Part shown: positions 10,101 through 22,244 of the stretch, piece after piece
Layout: every line of letters starts with the position of its first letter
Numbering within the stretch: the first letter of the stretch is position 1
From: Datura wrightii
Lineage: Eukaryota > Streptophyta > Magnoliopsida > Solanales > Solanaceae
Direction: 5' to 3'
DNA: 64,000 nt
Assembly (NCBI GenBank): GCA_035772735.1
Contig: JASDFA010000006.1
Coordinates: forward strand, 14,551,501-14,615,500
The notes under the pieces: model-generated
Database searches by the model: none
What the model saw: the letters and a program-made list of their open reading frames with translations, nothing else
What the model was told of the DNA's origin: nothing
Made by a program: the position numbers and the translations under genes

Positions 10101-12705
10101 ACATACACCGAAAATAGAGAAAATCGTAAATTGTCATTTGTTCGAAAAATAGTAATGCCGATCAAACGAAATGACAGGGCGCCCGTCACCAGGCCCCGCA
10201 GGCTGCGCACAGCCAAAATTTGGGGCCAAACGGAGACGGTCGATCAAATCTCCAGAAATCCGTGTGCTAACATAATACCGAAAATCGAGAAAATCGTAAA
10301 GTATCATTTATGCGAAAAATAGTGATGCCGATCAAACGAAATGATAGCGCGCCTGTCACCAGGCCCCGCGGGCTGCGCACAGCCAAAATTTGGGGCCAAA
10401 TGGAGACGGTCGATCAAATCTCCAGAAATCCGTGGGCTAACATATACCGAAAATTGCAAAAATCGTAAATTCTCATTTATGCAAAAAATAGTGATGCCGA
10501 TCAAACGAAATGATAGGGCGCCCGTCACCAGGTCCCGCGGGCTGCGCACAGCCAAAATTTGGGGCCGAACGGGGGCGGTCGATCAAATCTCCAGAAATCC
10601 GTGTGCTAACATTCGCTGAAAACCGAGAAAATCGTAAATTGTCATTTATTCGAAAAATAGTGATGCCAATCAAACGAAATGATAGAGCGCCCGTCACCAG
10701 GCCCCGCGGGCTGCGCACAGCCAAAATTTGGGGCCGAACGGAGGCGGTCGATCAAATATCCAAAAATCACTGGGCTAACACGCACCGAAAATCGAGAAAA
10801 TCGTAAATTCTCATTTATGCGAAAAATAGTGATGCCGATCAAACGAAATGATAGCGCGCCTGTCACCAGGCCCCGCGGGCTGCGCACATCAAAAATTTGG
10901 GGCCGAACGGAGCCGGTCGATCAAATCTCTAGAAATCCGTGGGCTAACATACACCGAAAATCGCGAAAATCGTAAATTCTCATTTATGCGAAAAATAGTG
11001 ATGCCGATCAAACGAAATGATAGGGCGCCCGTCACCAGGCCCCGCAGGCTGCGCACAGCCAAAATTTGGGGCCGAACGGAGGCGGTCGATTGAATCTCGA
11101 AAAATCCGTGGGCTAACATACACCGAAAATTGAGAAAATCGTAAATTCTCATTTATGCAAAAAATAGTGATGCCGATCAAACGAAATGATAGGGCGCCCG
11201 TCACCAGGCCCCGCAGGCTGCGCACAGCCAAAATTTCGGGCCAAACGGAGACGGTCGATCACATCTCCAAAAATCCGTGGGCTAACATACACCGAAAATC
11301 GAGAAAATCGTAAATTGTCATTTGTTCGAAAAATAGTAATGCCGATCAAACGAAATGACAGGGCGCCCGTCACCAGGCCCCGCAGGCTGCGCACAGCCAA
11401 AATTTGGGGCCAAACGGAGACGGTCGATCAAATCTCCAGAAATCCGTGTGCTAACATACACCGAAAATCGAGAAAATCGTAAATTCTCATTTATGCGAAA
11501 AATAGTGATGTCGATCAAACAAAATGATAGCGCGCCTGTCACTAGGCCCCGCGGGCTGCGCATAGCCAAAATTTGGGCCAAACGGAGACGGTCGATCAAA
11601 TCTCCAGAAATCCGTGTGCTAACATACACCGAAAATTGAGAAAATCGTAAATTCTCATTTATGCGAAAAATAGTGATGCCGATCAAACGAAATGATAGGG
11701 CGCCCGTCACCAGGCCCCGCAGGCTGCGCACAGCCAAAATTTCGGGCCAAACGGAGACGGTCGATCACATCTCCAAAAATCCGTGGGCTAACATACACCG
11801 AAAATTGAGAAAATCGTAAATTGTCATTTGTTCGAAAAATAGTAATGCCGATCAAATGAAATGACAGGGCGCCCGTCACCAAGCCCCGCAGGCTGCGCAT
11901 AGCCAAAATTTGGGGCCAAACGGAGACGGTCGATCAAATCTCCAGAAATTCGTGTGCTAACATACACCAAAAATTGAGAAAATCGTAAATTCTCATTTAT
12001 GCAAAAAATAGTGATGCCGATCGAACGAAATGATAGGGCGCCCATCACCAGGCCCCGCAGGCTGCGCACAGCCAAAATTTCGGGCCAAACGGAGACGGTC
12101 GATCACATCTTCAGAAATCCGTGGGCTAACATACACCGAAAATCGAGAAAATCGTAAATTGTCATTTGTTCGAAAAATAGTAATGCCGATCAAATGAAAT
12201 GACAGGGCGCCCGTCACCAAGCCCCGCAGGCTGCGCATAGCCAAAATTTGGGGCCAAACGGAGACGGTCGATCAAATCTCCAGAAATCCGTGTGCTAACA
12301 TACACCAAAAATTGAGAAAATCGTAAATACTCATTTATGCAAAAAATAGTGATGCCGATCGAACGAAATGATAGGGCGCCCGTCACCAGGCCCCGCGGGC
12401 TACGCACACCCAAAATTTGGGGCCAAACGGAGCCGGTCGATCAAATCTTCAGAAATTCGTGGGCTAACATACACCGAAAATCGAGAAAATCATAAATTCT
12501 CATTTATGCAAAAAATAGTGATGCCGATCAAACAAAATGATAGGGCGCCCGTCACCAGGCCCCGCGGGCTGCGCACAGCCAAAATTTGGGGCCGAACGGA
12601 GGTGGTCGATCAAATCTCCAGAAATCCGTGGGCTAACATACACCGAAAATCGAGAAAATCGTAAATTCTCATTTATGCAAAAAATAGTGATGCCGATCAA
12701 ACGAA
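10101..12705. repeat. 169-bp satellite block B2
   Basis: 2605 bp, about 15.4 monomers, no U island. Between about 11655 and 12330 a pair of monomer types (marked by CACATCTCC and GCATAGCC) is repeated with a 338-bp period, a local dimer amplification shared with B3. Around 11560 a CATAGCC-type core replaces the CACATCAAAAA core expected from B0, suggesting an exchange point. Confidence 0.96.
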
Positions 12706-12789
12706 ATCCTAGTACTACTCTCGCCCAAGCACGCTTAACTTTGGAGTTCTGATGGGATCCGGTGCGTTAGTGCTGGTATGATCGCATCC
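12706..12789 (-). pseudogene. 5S rRNA 5' fragment (nt 1-84), start of A3
   Basis: One change, nt 48 G->A at a CpG, shared with the fragment at 19624. Confidence 0.95.
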
Positions 12790-13002
12790 GTCATTCCTAG
12801 CGCTCTGAATTCTTTTAAGCTTCTTTCCTTCCGCGCTCCGTCCTCAACCTGCCCCCGCTCTATCCCGCCTGTTGCAAACGCCGTCTGGTGCCGCCTGTCG
12901 CGCCTCCATCGCCTAACCTAACGACACCCCGCCCCGAATATCTTTTTTGCAAAAAAATATTGTAGAAAAGCAACATAATTAAGCGGAGTTCCGGCAAAAG
13001 AA

Positions 13003-13121
13003 GGGATGCAACACAAGGACTTCCCTGGGGGTCACCCATCCTAGTACTACTCTCGCCCAAGCACGCTTAACTTCGGAGTTCTGATGGGATCCGGTGCGTC
13101 AGAACTGGTATGATCGCATCC
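13003..13121 (-). rRNA. 5S rRNA gene, A3 copy 1
   Basis: 119 nt. Changes are nt 18 C->T, 19 A->T, 22 A->G, 96 T->A (C box) and 107 C->T. The nt 18/19/22 trio is shared with 19921. Confidence 0.93.
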
Positions 13122-13334
13122 GTCACTCCTAGCGCTCTGAATTCTTTTAAGCTTCTTTCCTTCCGCGCTCCGTCCTCAACCTGCCCCCGCTCTATCCCGC
13201 CTGTCGCACACGCCGTGTGGTGCCGCCTGTCGCGCCTCCATCGCCTAACCTAACGACACCCCGCCCCGAATATCTTTTTTGCAAAAAAATATTGTAAAAA
13301 AGCGACATAATTAAGCGGAGTTCCGGCAAAAGAA

Positions 13335-13453
13335 GGGATGCAACACGAGGACTTCCTAGGGGGTCACCCATCCTAGTACTACTCTCACCCAAGCACGCTT
13401 AACTTCGTAGTTCTGATGGGATCAGGTGCGTTAGTGCTGGTATGATCACATCC
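13335..13453 (-). rRNA. 5S rRNA gene, A3 copy 2
   Basis: 119 nt. Changes are nt 6 C->T, 30 G->T, 46 C->A, 67 C->T (IE) and 97 G->A (C box). It is a probable pseudogene. Confidence 0.92.
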
Positions 13454-13666
13454 ATCACTCCTAGCGCTCTGAATTCTTTTAAGCTTCTTTCCTTCCGCGC
13501 TCCGTCCTCAACCTGCCCCCGCTCTATCCCGCCTGTCGCACACGCCGTCTGGTGCCGCCTGTCGCGCCTCCATCGCCTAACCTAACGACACCCCGCCCCG
13601 AATATCTTTTTTGCAAAAAAATATTGTAAAAAAACGACATAATTAAGCGGAGTTCCGGCAAAAGAA

Positions 13667-13785
13667 GGGATGCAACACGAGGACTTCCCAGGGGGTCACC
13701 CATCCTAGTACTACTCTCGCCCAAGCACGTTTAACTTCAGAGTTCTGATGGGATCCGGTGCGCTAGTGCTGGTATGATCACATCC
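13667..13785 (-). rRNA. 5S rRNA gene, A3 copy 3
   Basis: 119 nt. Changes are nt 6 C->T, 23 A->G, 47 C->T and 56 G->A (A box). Confidence 0.93.
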
Positions 13786-13998
13786 GTCACTCATAGCGCT
13801 CTGAACTCTTTTAAGCTTATTTCCTTCCACGCTCCGTCCTCAACCTGCCCCCGCTCTATCCCGCCTGTCGCACACGCCGTCTGGTGCCGCCTGTCGCGCC
13901 TCCATCGCCTAACCTAACGACACCCCGCCCCGAATATCTTTTTTGCAAAAAAATATTGTAAAAAAGCGACATAATTAAGCGGAGTTCCGGCAAAAGAA

Positions 13999-14117
13999 GG
14001 GATGCAACACGAGGACTTCCCAGAGGGTCACCCATCCGAGTACTACTCTCGCCCAAACACGTTTAACTTCGGAGTTCTGATGGGATCTGGTGCGTTAGTG
14101 CTGGTATGATCACATCC
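13999..14117 (-). rRNA. 5S rRNA gene, A3 copy 4
   Basis: 119 nt. Changes are nt 6 C->T, 30 G->A, 56 G->A and 61 C->T (A box), 80 A->C and 94 C->T (C box). The same six are in 20917. It is a probable pseudogene. Confidence 0.92.
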
Positions 14118-14330
14118 GTCACTCCTAGCGCTCTGAACTCTTTTAAGCTTATTTCCTTCCGCGCTCCGTCCTCAACCTGCCCCCGCTCTATCCCGCCTGT
14201 CGCACACGCCGTCTGGTGCCGCCTGTCGCGCCTCCATCGCCTAACCTAACGACACCCCGCCCCGAATATCTTTTTTGCAAAAAAATATTGTAAAAAAGCG
14301 ACATAATTAAGCGGAGTTCCGGCAAAAGAA

Positions 14331-14449
14331 GGGATGCAACACGAGGACTTCCCAGAGGGTCACCCATCCTAGTACTACTCTCGACCAAGCACGCTTAACT
14401 TCGGAGTTCTGATGGGATCCGGTGCGTTAGTGCTGGTATGATCGCATCC
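14331..14449 (-). rRNA. 5S rRNA gene, A3 copy 5
   Basis: 119 nt. Changes are nt 66 G->T, just before IE, and 94 C->T (C box). Both are shared with 21249. Confidence 0.94.
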
Positions 14450-14662
14450 GTCACTCCTAGCGCTCTGAATTCTTTTAAGCTTATTTCCTTCCGCGCTCCG
14501 TCCTCAACCTTCCCCCGCTCTATCCCGCCTGTCGCACACGCCGTCTGGTGCCGCCTGTCGCGCCTCCATCGCCTAACCTAACGACACCCCGCCCCGAATA
14601 TCTTTTTTGCAAAAAAATATCGTAAAAAAGCGACATAATTAAGCGGAGTTCCGGCAAAAGAA

Positions 14663-14781
14663 GGGATGCAACACGAGGACTTCCCAGGGGGTCACCCATC
14701 CTAGTACTACTCTCGCCCAAGCACGCTTAACTTCAAAGTTCTGATGGGATTCGGTGCGTTAGTGCTGGTATGATCGCATCC
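14663..14781 (-). rRNA. 5S rRNA gene, A3 copy 6
   Basis: 119 nt. Changes are nt 31 G->A and 46 and 47 C->T. Internal promoter boxes are intact. Confidence 0.94.
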
Positions 14782-14993
14782 GTCACTCCTAGCGCTCTGA
14801 ATTCTTTTAAGCTTATTTCCTTCCGCGCTCCGTCCTCAACCTGCCCCCGCTCTATCCCGCCTGTCGCACACGCCGTCTAGTCCGCCTGTCGCGCCTCCAT
14901 CGCCTAACCTAACGACACCCCTCCCCGAATATCTTTTTTGCAAAAAATTATTGTAAAAAAGCAACATAATTAAGCGGAGTTCCGGCAAAAGAA

Positions 14994-15112
14994 GGGATGC
15001 AACACGAGGACTTCCCAGGGGGTCACCCATCCTAGTACTACTCTCGCCCAAGCACGCTTAACTTCGGAGTTCTGATGGGATCCAATGCGTTAGTGCTGGT
15101 ATGATGGCATCC
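14994..15112 (-). rRNA. 5S rRNA gene, A3 copy 7
   Basis: 119 nt. Changes are nt 7 G->C and 28 and 29 C->T. The spacer beyond its 3' end has a one-base deletion near 14880 (unit step 331). Confidence 0.94.
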
Positions 15113-15325
15113 GTCACTCCTAGCGCTCTGAATTCTTTTAAGCTTATTTCCTTCCGCGCTCCGTCCTCAACCTGCACCCGCTCTATCCCGCCTGTCGCAC
15201 ACGCTATCTGGTGCCGCCCGTCGCGCCTCTATCGCCTAACCTAACGACACCCCGCCCCGAATATCTTTTTTGCAAAAAAATATTGTAAAAAAGCGACATA
15301 ATTAAGCGGAGTTCCGGCAAAAGAA

Positions 15326-15444
15326 GGGATGCAACACGAGGACTTCCCCGGGGGTCACCCATCCTAGTACTAATCTCGCCCAAGCACGCTTAACTTCGGA
15401 GTTCTGATGGGATCCGGTGCGTTAGTGCTGGTATGATCGCATCC
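15326..15444 (-). rRNA. 5S rRNA gene, A3 copy 8
   Basis: 119 nt of the nt 72 G->T plus nt 96 T->G subfamily. It pairs with 22245 at offset 6919, after which A3 continues while A4 ends. Confidence 0.94.
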
Positions 15445-15657
15445 GTCACTCCTAGCGCTCTGAATTCTTTTAAGCTTCTTTCCTTCCGCGCTCCGTCCTC
15501 AACCTGCCCCCGCTCTATCCCGCCTATCGCACACGCTGTCTGTTGCCGCCTGTCGCGCCTCCATCGCCTAACCTAACGACACCCCGCCCCGAATAAATTT
15601 TTTGCAAAAAAATATTGTAAAAAAGCGACATAATTAAGCGGAGTTCCGGCAAAAGAA

Positions 15658-15776
15658 GGGATGCAACACGAGGACTTCCCAGGGGGTCACCCATCCTAGT
15701 ACTACTCTCGCCCAAACACGCTTAACTTCGGAGTTCTGATGGGATCCGGTGCGTTAGTGCTGGTATGATCGCATCC
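15658..15776 (-). rRNA. 5S rRNA gene, A3 copy 9
   Basis: 119 nt with one change, nt 61 C->T (A box). The spacer beyond its 3' end has the TCTGTTGCC variant typical of units next to 3' fragments, so this gene may have been restored by exchange at a junction unit. Confidence 0.94.
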
Positions 15777-15989
15777 GTCACTCCTAGCGCTCTGAACTCT
15801 TTTAAGCTTATTTCCTTCCGCGCTCCGTCCTCAACCTGCCCCCGCTCTATCCCGCCTGTCGCACACGCCGTCTGGTGCCGCCTGTCGCGCCTCCATCGCC
15901 TAACCTAACGACACCCCGCCCCGAATATCTTTTTTGCAAAAAAATATTGTAAAAAAGCGACATAATTAAGCGGAGTTCCGGCAAAAGAA

Positions 15990-16108
15990 GGGATGCAACA
16001 CGAGGACTTCCCAGGGGGTCACCCATCCTAGTACTACTCTCGCCCAAGCACGCTTAACTTCGAAGTTCTGATGGGATCCGGTGCGTTAGTGCTGGTATGA
16101 TCGCATCC
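15990..16108 (-). rRNA. 5S rRNA gene, A3 copy 10
   Basis: 119 nt with one change, nt 46 C->T. Confidence 0.95.
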
Positions 16109-16320
16109 GTCCCTTCTAGCGCTCTGAATCTTTTAAGCTTATTTCCTTCCGCGCTCCGTCCTCAACCTGCCCCCGCTCTATACCGCCTGTCGCACACGCC
16201 GTCTGGTGCCGCCTGTCGCGCCTCCATCGCCTAACCTAACGACACCCTGCCCCGAATATCTTTTTTGCAAAAAAATATTGTAAAAAAGCGACATAATTAA
16301 GCGGAGTTCCGGCAAAAGAA

Positions 16321-16439
16321 GGGATGCAACACGAGGACTACCCAGGGGGTCACCCATCCTAGTACTACTCTCGCCCAAGCACACTTAACTTCAAAGTTCT
16401 GATGGGATCCGGTGCGTTAGTGCTGGTATGATCGCATCC
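16321..16439 (-). rRNA. 5S rRNA gene, A3 copy 11
   Basis: 119 nt. Changes are nt 46 and 47 C->T, 57 C->T (A box) and 100 A->T, matching the copy at 3305. Confidence 0.94.
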
Positions 16440-16652
16440 GTCACTCCTAGCGCTCTGAATTCTTTTAAGCTTATTTCCTTCCGCGCTCCGTCCTCAACCT
16501 GCCCCCGCTCTATCCCGCCTGTCGCACACGCCGTCTGGTGCCGCCTGTCGCGCCTCCATCGCCTAACCTAACGACACCCCTCCCCGAATATCTTTTTTGC
16601 AAAAAAATATTGTAAAAAAGCAACATAATTAAGCGGAGTTCCGGCAAAAGAA

Positions 16653-16770
16653 GGGATGCAACACGAGGACTTCCCAGGGGGTCACCATCATAGTACTACT
16701 CTCGCCCAAGCACGCTTAACTTCGGAGTTCTGATGGGATCCGGTGCGTTAGTGCTGGTATGATGGCATCC
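16653..16770 (-). rRNA. 5S rRNA gene, A3 copy 12 (118 nt, C-box deletion)
   Basis: C-box single-base deletion, nt 81 G->T (C box) and nt 7 G->C. It belongs to the deletion lineage first seen at 3637. Confidence 0.92.
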
Positions 16771-16983
16771 GTCACTCCTAGCGCTCTGAATTCTTTTAAG
16801 CTTATTTCCTTCCGCGCTCCGTCCTCAACCTGCACCCGCTCTATCCCGCCTGTCGCACACGCCGTCTGGTGCCGCCCGTCGCGCCTCCATCGCCTAACCT
16901 AACGGCACCCCGCCCCGAATATCTTTTTTGCAAAAAAATATTGTAAAAAAGCGACATAATTAAGCGGAGTTCCGGCAATAGAA

Positions 16984-17102
16984 GGGATGCAACACGAGGA
17001 CTTCCCCGGGGGTCACCCATCCTAGTACTAATCTCGCCCAAGCACGCTTAACTTCGGAGTTCTGATGGGATCCGGTGCGTTAGTGCTGGTATGATCGCAT
17101 CC
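16984..17102 (-). rRNA. 5S rRNA gene, A3 copy 13
   Basis: 119 nt of the nt 72 G->T plus nt 96 T->G subfamily, again last before a satellite block. Confidence 0.94.
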
Positions 17103-17315
17103 GTCACTCCTAGCGCTCTGAATTCTTTTAAGCTTCTTTCCTTCCGCGCTCCGTCCTCAACCTGCCCCCGCTCTATCCCGCCTGTCGCACACGCTGTCTG
17201 TTGCCGCCTGTCGCGCCTCCATCGCCTAACCTAACGACACCCCGCCCCGAATATCTTTTTTGCAAAAAAATATTGTAAAAAAGCGACATAATTAAGCGGA
17301 GTTCCGGCAAAAGAA

Positions 17316-17356
17316 TGGATGCAACACGAGGACTTCCCAGGGGGTCACCCATCCTA
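17316..17356 (-). pseudogene. 5S rRNA 3' fragment (nt 79-119), end of A3
   Basis: Breaks at ATCCTA (17351-17356) with the nt 119 C->A mark. Confidence 0.95.
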
Positions 17357-19623
17357 ACATACACCGAAAATAGAGAAAATCGTAAATTGTCATTTGTTCG
17401 AAAAATAGTAATGCCGATCAAACGAAATGACAGGGCGCCCGTCACCAGGCCCCGCAGGCTGCGCACAGCCAAAATTTGGGGCCAAACGGAGACGGTCGAT
17501 CAAATCTCCAGAAATCCGTGTGCTAACATAATACCGAAAATCGAGAAAATCGTAAAGTATCATTTATGCGAAAAATAGTGATGCCGATCAAACGAAATGA
17601 TAGCGCGCCTGTCACCAGGCCCCGCGGGCTGCGCACAGCCAAAATTTGGGGCCAAATGGAGACGGTCGATCAAATCTCCAGAAATCTGTGGGCTAACATA
17701 TACCGAAAATTGCAAAAATCGTAAATTCTCATTTATGCAAAAAATAGTGATGCCGATCAAACGAAATGATAGGGCGCCCATCACCAGGCCCCGCGGGCTG
17801 CGCACAGCCAAAATTTGGGGCCGAACGGGGGCGGTCGATCAAATCTCCAGAAATCCGTGTGCTAACATTCGCCGAAAACCGAGAAAATCGTAAATTGTCA
17901 TTTATTCGAAAAATAGTGATGTCAATCAAACGAAATGATAGAGCGCCCATCACCAGGCCCCGCGGGCTGCGCACAGCCAAAATTTGGGGCCGAACGGAGG
18001 CGGTCGATCAAATATCCAAAAATCACTGGGCTAACACGCATCGAAAATCGAGAAAATCGTAAATTCTCATTTATGCGAAAAATAGTGATGCCGATCAAAC
18101 GAAATGATAGCGCGCCTGTCACCAGGCCCCGCGGGCTGCGCACATCAAAAATTTGTGGCCGAACGGAGCCGGTCGATCAAATCTCTAGAAATCCGTGGGC
18201 TACATACAACGAAAATCGCGAAAATCGTAAATTCTCATTTATGCGAAAAATAGTGATGCCGATCAAACGAAATGATAGGGCGCCCGTCACCAGGCCCCGC
18301 AGGCTGCGCACAGCCAAAATTTGGGGCCGAACGGAGGCGGTCGATTGAATCTCGAAAAATCCGTGGGCTAACATGCACCGAAAATTGAGAAAATCGTAAA
18401 TTCTCATTTTTGCAAAAAATAGTGATGCCGATCAAACGAAATGATAGGGCGCCCGTCACCAGGCCCCGCAGGCTGCGCACAGCCAAAATTTGGGGCCGAA
18501 CGGAGGCGGTCGATTGAATCTCGAAAAATCCGTGGGCTAACATACACCGAAAATTGAGAAAATCGTAAATTCTCATTTATGCAAAAAATAGTGATGCCGA
18601 TCGAACGAAATGATAGGGCGCCCGTCACCAGGCCCCGCAGGCTGCGCACAGCCAAAATTTCGGGCCAAACGGAGACGGTCGATCACATCTCCAAAAATCC
18701 GTGGGCTAACATACACCGAAAATCGAGAAAATCGTAAATTGTCATTTGTTCGAAAAATAGTAATGCCGATCAAATGAAATGACAGGGCGCCCGTCACCAA
18801 GCCCCGCAGGCTGCGCATAGCCAAAATTTGGGGCCAAACGGAGACGGTCGATCAAATCTCCAGAAATCCGTGTGCTAACATACACCAAAAATTGAGAAAA
18901 TCGTAAATTCTCATTTATGTAAAAAATAGTGATGCCGATCGAACGAAATGATAGGGCGCCCGTCACCAGGCCCCGCAGGCTGCGCACAGCCAAAATTTCG
19001 GGCCAAACGGAGACGGTCGATCACATCTCCAAAAATCCGTGGGCTAACATACACCGAAAATCGAGAAAATCGTAAATTGTCATTTGTTCGAAAAATAGTA
19101 ATGCCGATCAAATGAAATGACAGGGCGCCCGTCACCAAGCCCCGCAGGCTGCGCATAGCCAAAATTTGGGGCCAAACGGAGACGGTCGATCAAATTTCCA
19201 GAAATCCGTGTGCTAACATACACCAAAAATTGAGAAAATCGTAAATTCTCATTTATGCAAAAAATAGTGATGCCGATCGAACGAAATGATAGGGCGCCCA
19301 TCACCAGGCCCCGCGGGCTGTGCACACCCAAAATTTGGGGCCAAACGGAGCCGGTCGATCAAATCTTCAGAAATTCGTGGGCTAACATACACCGAAAATC
19401 GAGAAAATCATAAATTCTCATTTATGCAAAAAATAGTGATGCCGATCAAACAAAATGATAGGGCGCCCGTCACCAGGCCCCGCGGGCTGCGCACAGCCAA
19501 AATTTGGGGCCGAACGGAGGTGGTCGATCAAATCTCCAGAAATCCGTGGGCTAACATACACCGAAAATCGAGAAAATCGTAAATTCTCATTTATGCAAAA
19601 AATAGTGATGCCGATCAAACGAA
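17357..19623. repeat. 169-bp satellite block B3
   Basis: 2267 bp, about 13.4 monomers, no U island. The left part matches B4 at offset 5261. The right part, from about 18573, matches B2 at offset 6918 and includes the 338-bp dimer repeat. The block is therefore a mosaic of two duplication histories. One monomer near 18200 is shortened by one base at GGGCTACATACAACG. Confidence 0.96.
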
Positions 19624-19707
19624 ATCCTAGTACTACTCTCGCCCAAGCACGCTTAACTTTGGAGTTCTGATGGGATCCGGTGCGTTAGTGCTGGTATGAT
19701 CGCATCC
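19624..19707 (-). pseudogene. 5S rRNA 5' fragment (nt 1-84), start of A4
   Basis: One change, nt 48 G->A, shared with 12706. Confidence 0.95.
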
Positions 19708-19920
19708 GTCATTCCTAGCGCTCTGAATTCTTTTAAGCTTCTTTCCTTCCGCGCTCCGTCCTCAACCTGTCCCCGCTCTATCCCGCCTGTTGCAAACGCC
19801 GTCTGGTGCCGCCTGTCGCGCCTCCATCGCCTAACCTAACGACACCCCGCCCCGAATATCTTTTTTGCAAAAAAATATTGTAGAAAAGCAACATAATTAA
19901 GCGGAGTTCCGGCAAAAGAA

Positions 19921-20039
19921 GGGATGCAACACGAGGACTTCCCAGGGGGTCACCCATCCTAGTACTACTCTCGCCCAAGCACGCTTGACTTCGAAGTTCT
20001 GATGGGATCCGGTGCGTCAGAACTGGTATGATCGCATCC
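19921..20039 (-). rRNA. 5S rRNA gene, A4 copy 1
   Basis: 119 nt. Changes are nt 18 C->T, 19 A->T, 22 A->G, 46 C->T and 53 T->C (A box). Confidence 0.93.
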
Positions 20040-20252
20040 GTCACTCCTAGCGCTCTGAATTCTTTTAAGCTTCTTTCCTTCCGCGCTCCGTCCTCAACCT
20101 GCCCCCGCTCTATCCCGCCTGTCGCACACGCCGTGTGGTGCCGCCTGTCGCGCCTCCATCGCCTAACCTAACGACACCCCGCCCCGAATATCTTTTTTGC
20201 AAAAAAATATTGTAAAAAAGCGACATAATTAAGCGGAGTTCCGGCAAAAGAA

Positions 20253-20371
20253 GGGATGCAACACGAGGACTTCCCAGGGGGTCACCCATCCTAGTACTAC
20301 TCTCACCCAAGCACGTTTAACTTCGGAGTTTTGATGGGATCAGGTGCGTTAGTGCTGGTATGATCACATCC
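20253..20371 (-). rRNA. 5S rRNA gene, A4 copy 2
   Basis: 119 nt. Changes are nt 6 C->T, 30 G->T, 41 G->A, 56 G->A (A box) and 67 C->T (IE). Three are shared with 13335. Confidence 0.92.
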
Positions 20372-20584
20372 GTCACTCCTAGCGCTCTGAATTCTTTTAA
20401 GCTTCTTTCCTTCCGCGCTCCGTCCTCAACCTGCCCCCGCTCTATCCCGCCTGTCGCACACGCCGTCTGGTGCCGCCTGTCGCGCCTCCATCGCCTAACC
20501 TAACGACACCCCGCCCCGAATATCTTTTTTGCAAAAAAATATTGTAAAAAAGCGACATAATTAAGCGGAGTTCCGGCAAAAGAA

Positions 20585-20703
20585 GGGATGCAACACGAGG
20601 ACTTCCCAGGGGGTCACCCATCCTAGTACTACTCTCGCCCAAGCATGTTTAACTTCGGAGTTCTGATTGGATCCGGTGCGCTAGTGCTGGTATGATCACA
20701 TCC
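20585..20703 (-). rRNA. 5S rRNA gene, A4 copy 3
   Basis: 119 nt. Changes are nt 6 C->T, 23 A->G, 36 C->A, and 56 and 58 G->A (A box). It is a probable pseudogene. Confidence 0.92.
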
Positions 20704-20916
20704 GTCACTCCTAGCGCTCTGAACTCTTTTAAGCTTATTTCCTTCCACGCTCCGTCCTCAACCTGCCCCCGCTCTATCCCGCCTGTCGCACACGCCGTCT
20801 GGTGCCGCCTGTCGCGCCTCCATCGCCTAACCTAACGACACCCCGCCCCGAATATCTTTTTTGCAAAAAAATATTGTAAAAAAGCGACATAATTAAGCGG
20901 AGTTCCGGCAAAGGAA

Positions 20917-21035
20917 GGGATGCAACACGAGGACTTCCCAGAGGGTCACCCATCCGAGTACTACTCTCGCCCAAACACGTTTAACTTCGGAGTTCTGATG
21001 GGATCTGGTGCGTTAGTGCTGGTATGATCACATCC
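20917..21035 (-). rRNA. 5S rRNA gene, A4 copy 4
   Basis: 119 nt with the same six changes as 13999 (nt 6, 30, 56, 61, 80, 94). The 3' flank reads AAAGGAA instead of AAAAGAA, which weakens the T run just after the gene. Confidence 0.92.
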
Positions 21036-21248
21036 GTCACTCCTAGCGCTCTGAACTCTTTTAAGCTTATTTCCTTCCGCGCTCCGTCCTCAACCTGCCC
21101 CCGCTCTATCCCGCCTGTCGCACACGCCGTCTGGTGCCGCCTGTCGCGCCTCCATCGCCTAACCTAACGACACCCCGCCCCGAATATCTTTTTTGCAAAA
21201 AAATATTGTAAAAAAGCGACATAATTAAGCGGAGTTCCGGCAAAAGAA

Positions 21249-21367
21249 GGGATGCAACACGAGGACTTCCCAGAGGGTCACCCATCCTAGTACTACTCTC
21301 GACCAAGCACGCTTAACTTCGGAGTTCTGATGGGATCCGGTGCGTTAGTGCTGGTATGATCGCATCC
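21249..21367 (-). rRNA. 5S rRNA gene, A4 copy 5
   Basis: 119 nt. Changes are nt 66 G->T and 94 C->T, as in 14331. Confidence 0.94.
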
Positions 21368-21580
21368 GTCACTCCTAGCGCTCTGAATTCTTTTAAGCTT
21401 ATTTCCTTCCGCGCTCCGTCCTCAACCTTCCCCCGCTCTATCCCGCCTGTCGCACACGCCGTCTGGTGCCGCCTGTCGCGCCTCCATCGCCTAACCTAAC
21501 GACACCCCGCCCCGAATATCTTTTTTGCAAAAAAATATTGTAAAAAAGCGACATAATTAAGCGGAGTTCCGGCAAAAGAA

Positions 21581-21699
21581 GGGATGCAACACGAGGACTT
21601 CCCAGGGGGTCACCCATCCTAGTACAACTCTCGCCCAAGCACGCTTAACTTCAAAGTTCTGATGGGATCCGGTGCGTTAGTGCTGGTATGATCGCATCC
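21581..21699 (-). rRNA. 5S rRNA gene, A4 copy 6
   Basis: 119 nt. Changes are nt 46 and 47 C->T and 74 A->T. Confidence 0.94.
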
Positions 21700-21912
21700 G
21701 TCACTACTAGCGCTCTGAATTCTTTTAAGCTTATTTCCTTCCGCGCTCCGTCCTCAACCTGCCCCCGCTCTATCCCGCCTGTCGCACACGCCGTCTGGTG
21801 CCGCCTGTCGCGCCTCCATCGCCTAACCTAACGACACCCCTCCCCGAATATCTTTTTTGCAAAAAAATATTGTAAAAAAGCAACATAATTAAGCGGAGTT
21901 CCGGCAAAAGAA

Positions 21913-22031
21913 GGGATGCAACACGAGGACTTCCCAGGGGGTCACCCATCCTAGTACTACTCTCGCCCAAGCACGCTTAACTTCGGAGTTCTGATGGGAT
22001 CCGATGCGTTAGTGCTGGTATGATGGCATCC
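21913..22031 (-). rRNA. 5S rRNA gene, A4 copy 7
   Basis: 119 nt. Changes are nt 7 G->C and 28 C->T. Confidence 0.94.
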
Positions 22032-22244
22032 GTCTCTCCTAGCGCTCTGAATTCTTTTAAGCTTATTTCCTTCCGCGCTCCGTCCTCAACCTGCACCCGC
22101 TCTATCCCGCCTGTCGCACACGCTGTCTGGTGCCGCCCGTCGCGCCTCCATCGCCTAACCTAACGACACCCCGCCCCGAATATCTTTTTTGCAAAAACAT
22201 ATTGTAAAAAAGCGACATAATTAAGCGGAGTTCCGGCAAAAGAA

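Larger units (their letters stand above)
12706..17356 (-). repeat. 5S rDNA tandem array A3
   Basis: The largest array: thirteen full-length genes between two half-gene fragments, steps of 331-332 bp. The first eight copies match the eight copies of A4 at offset 6918-6919. Five extra copies (15658 to 16984) then follow, so A3 and A4 differ by a whole-unit gain or loss. Confidence 0.97.
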
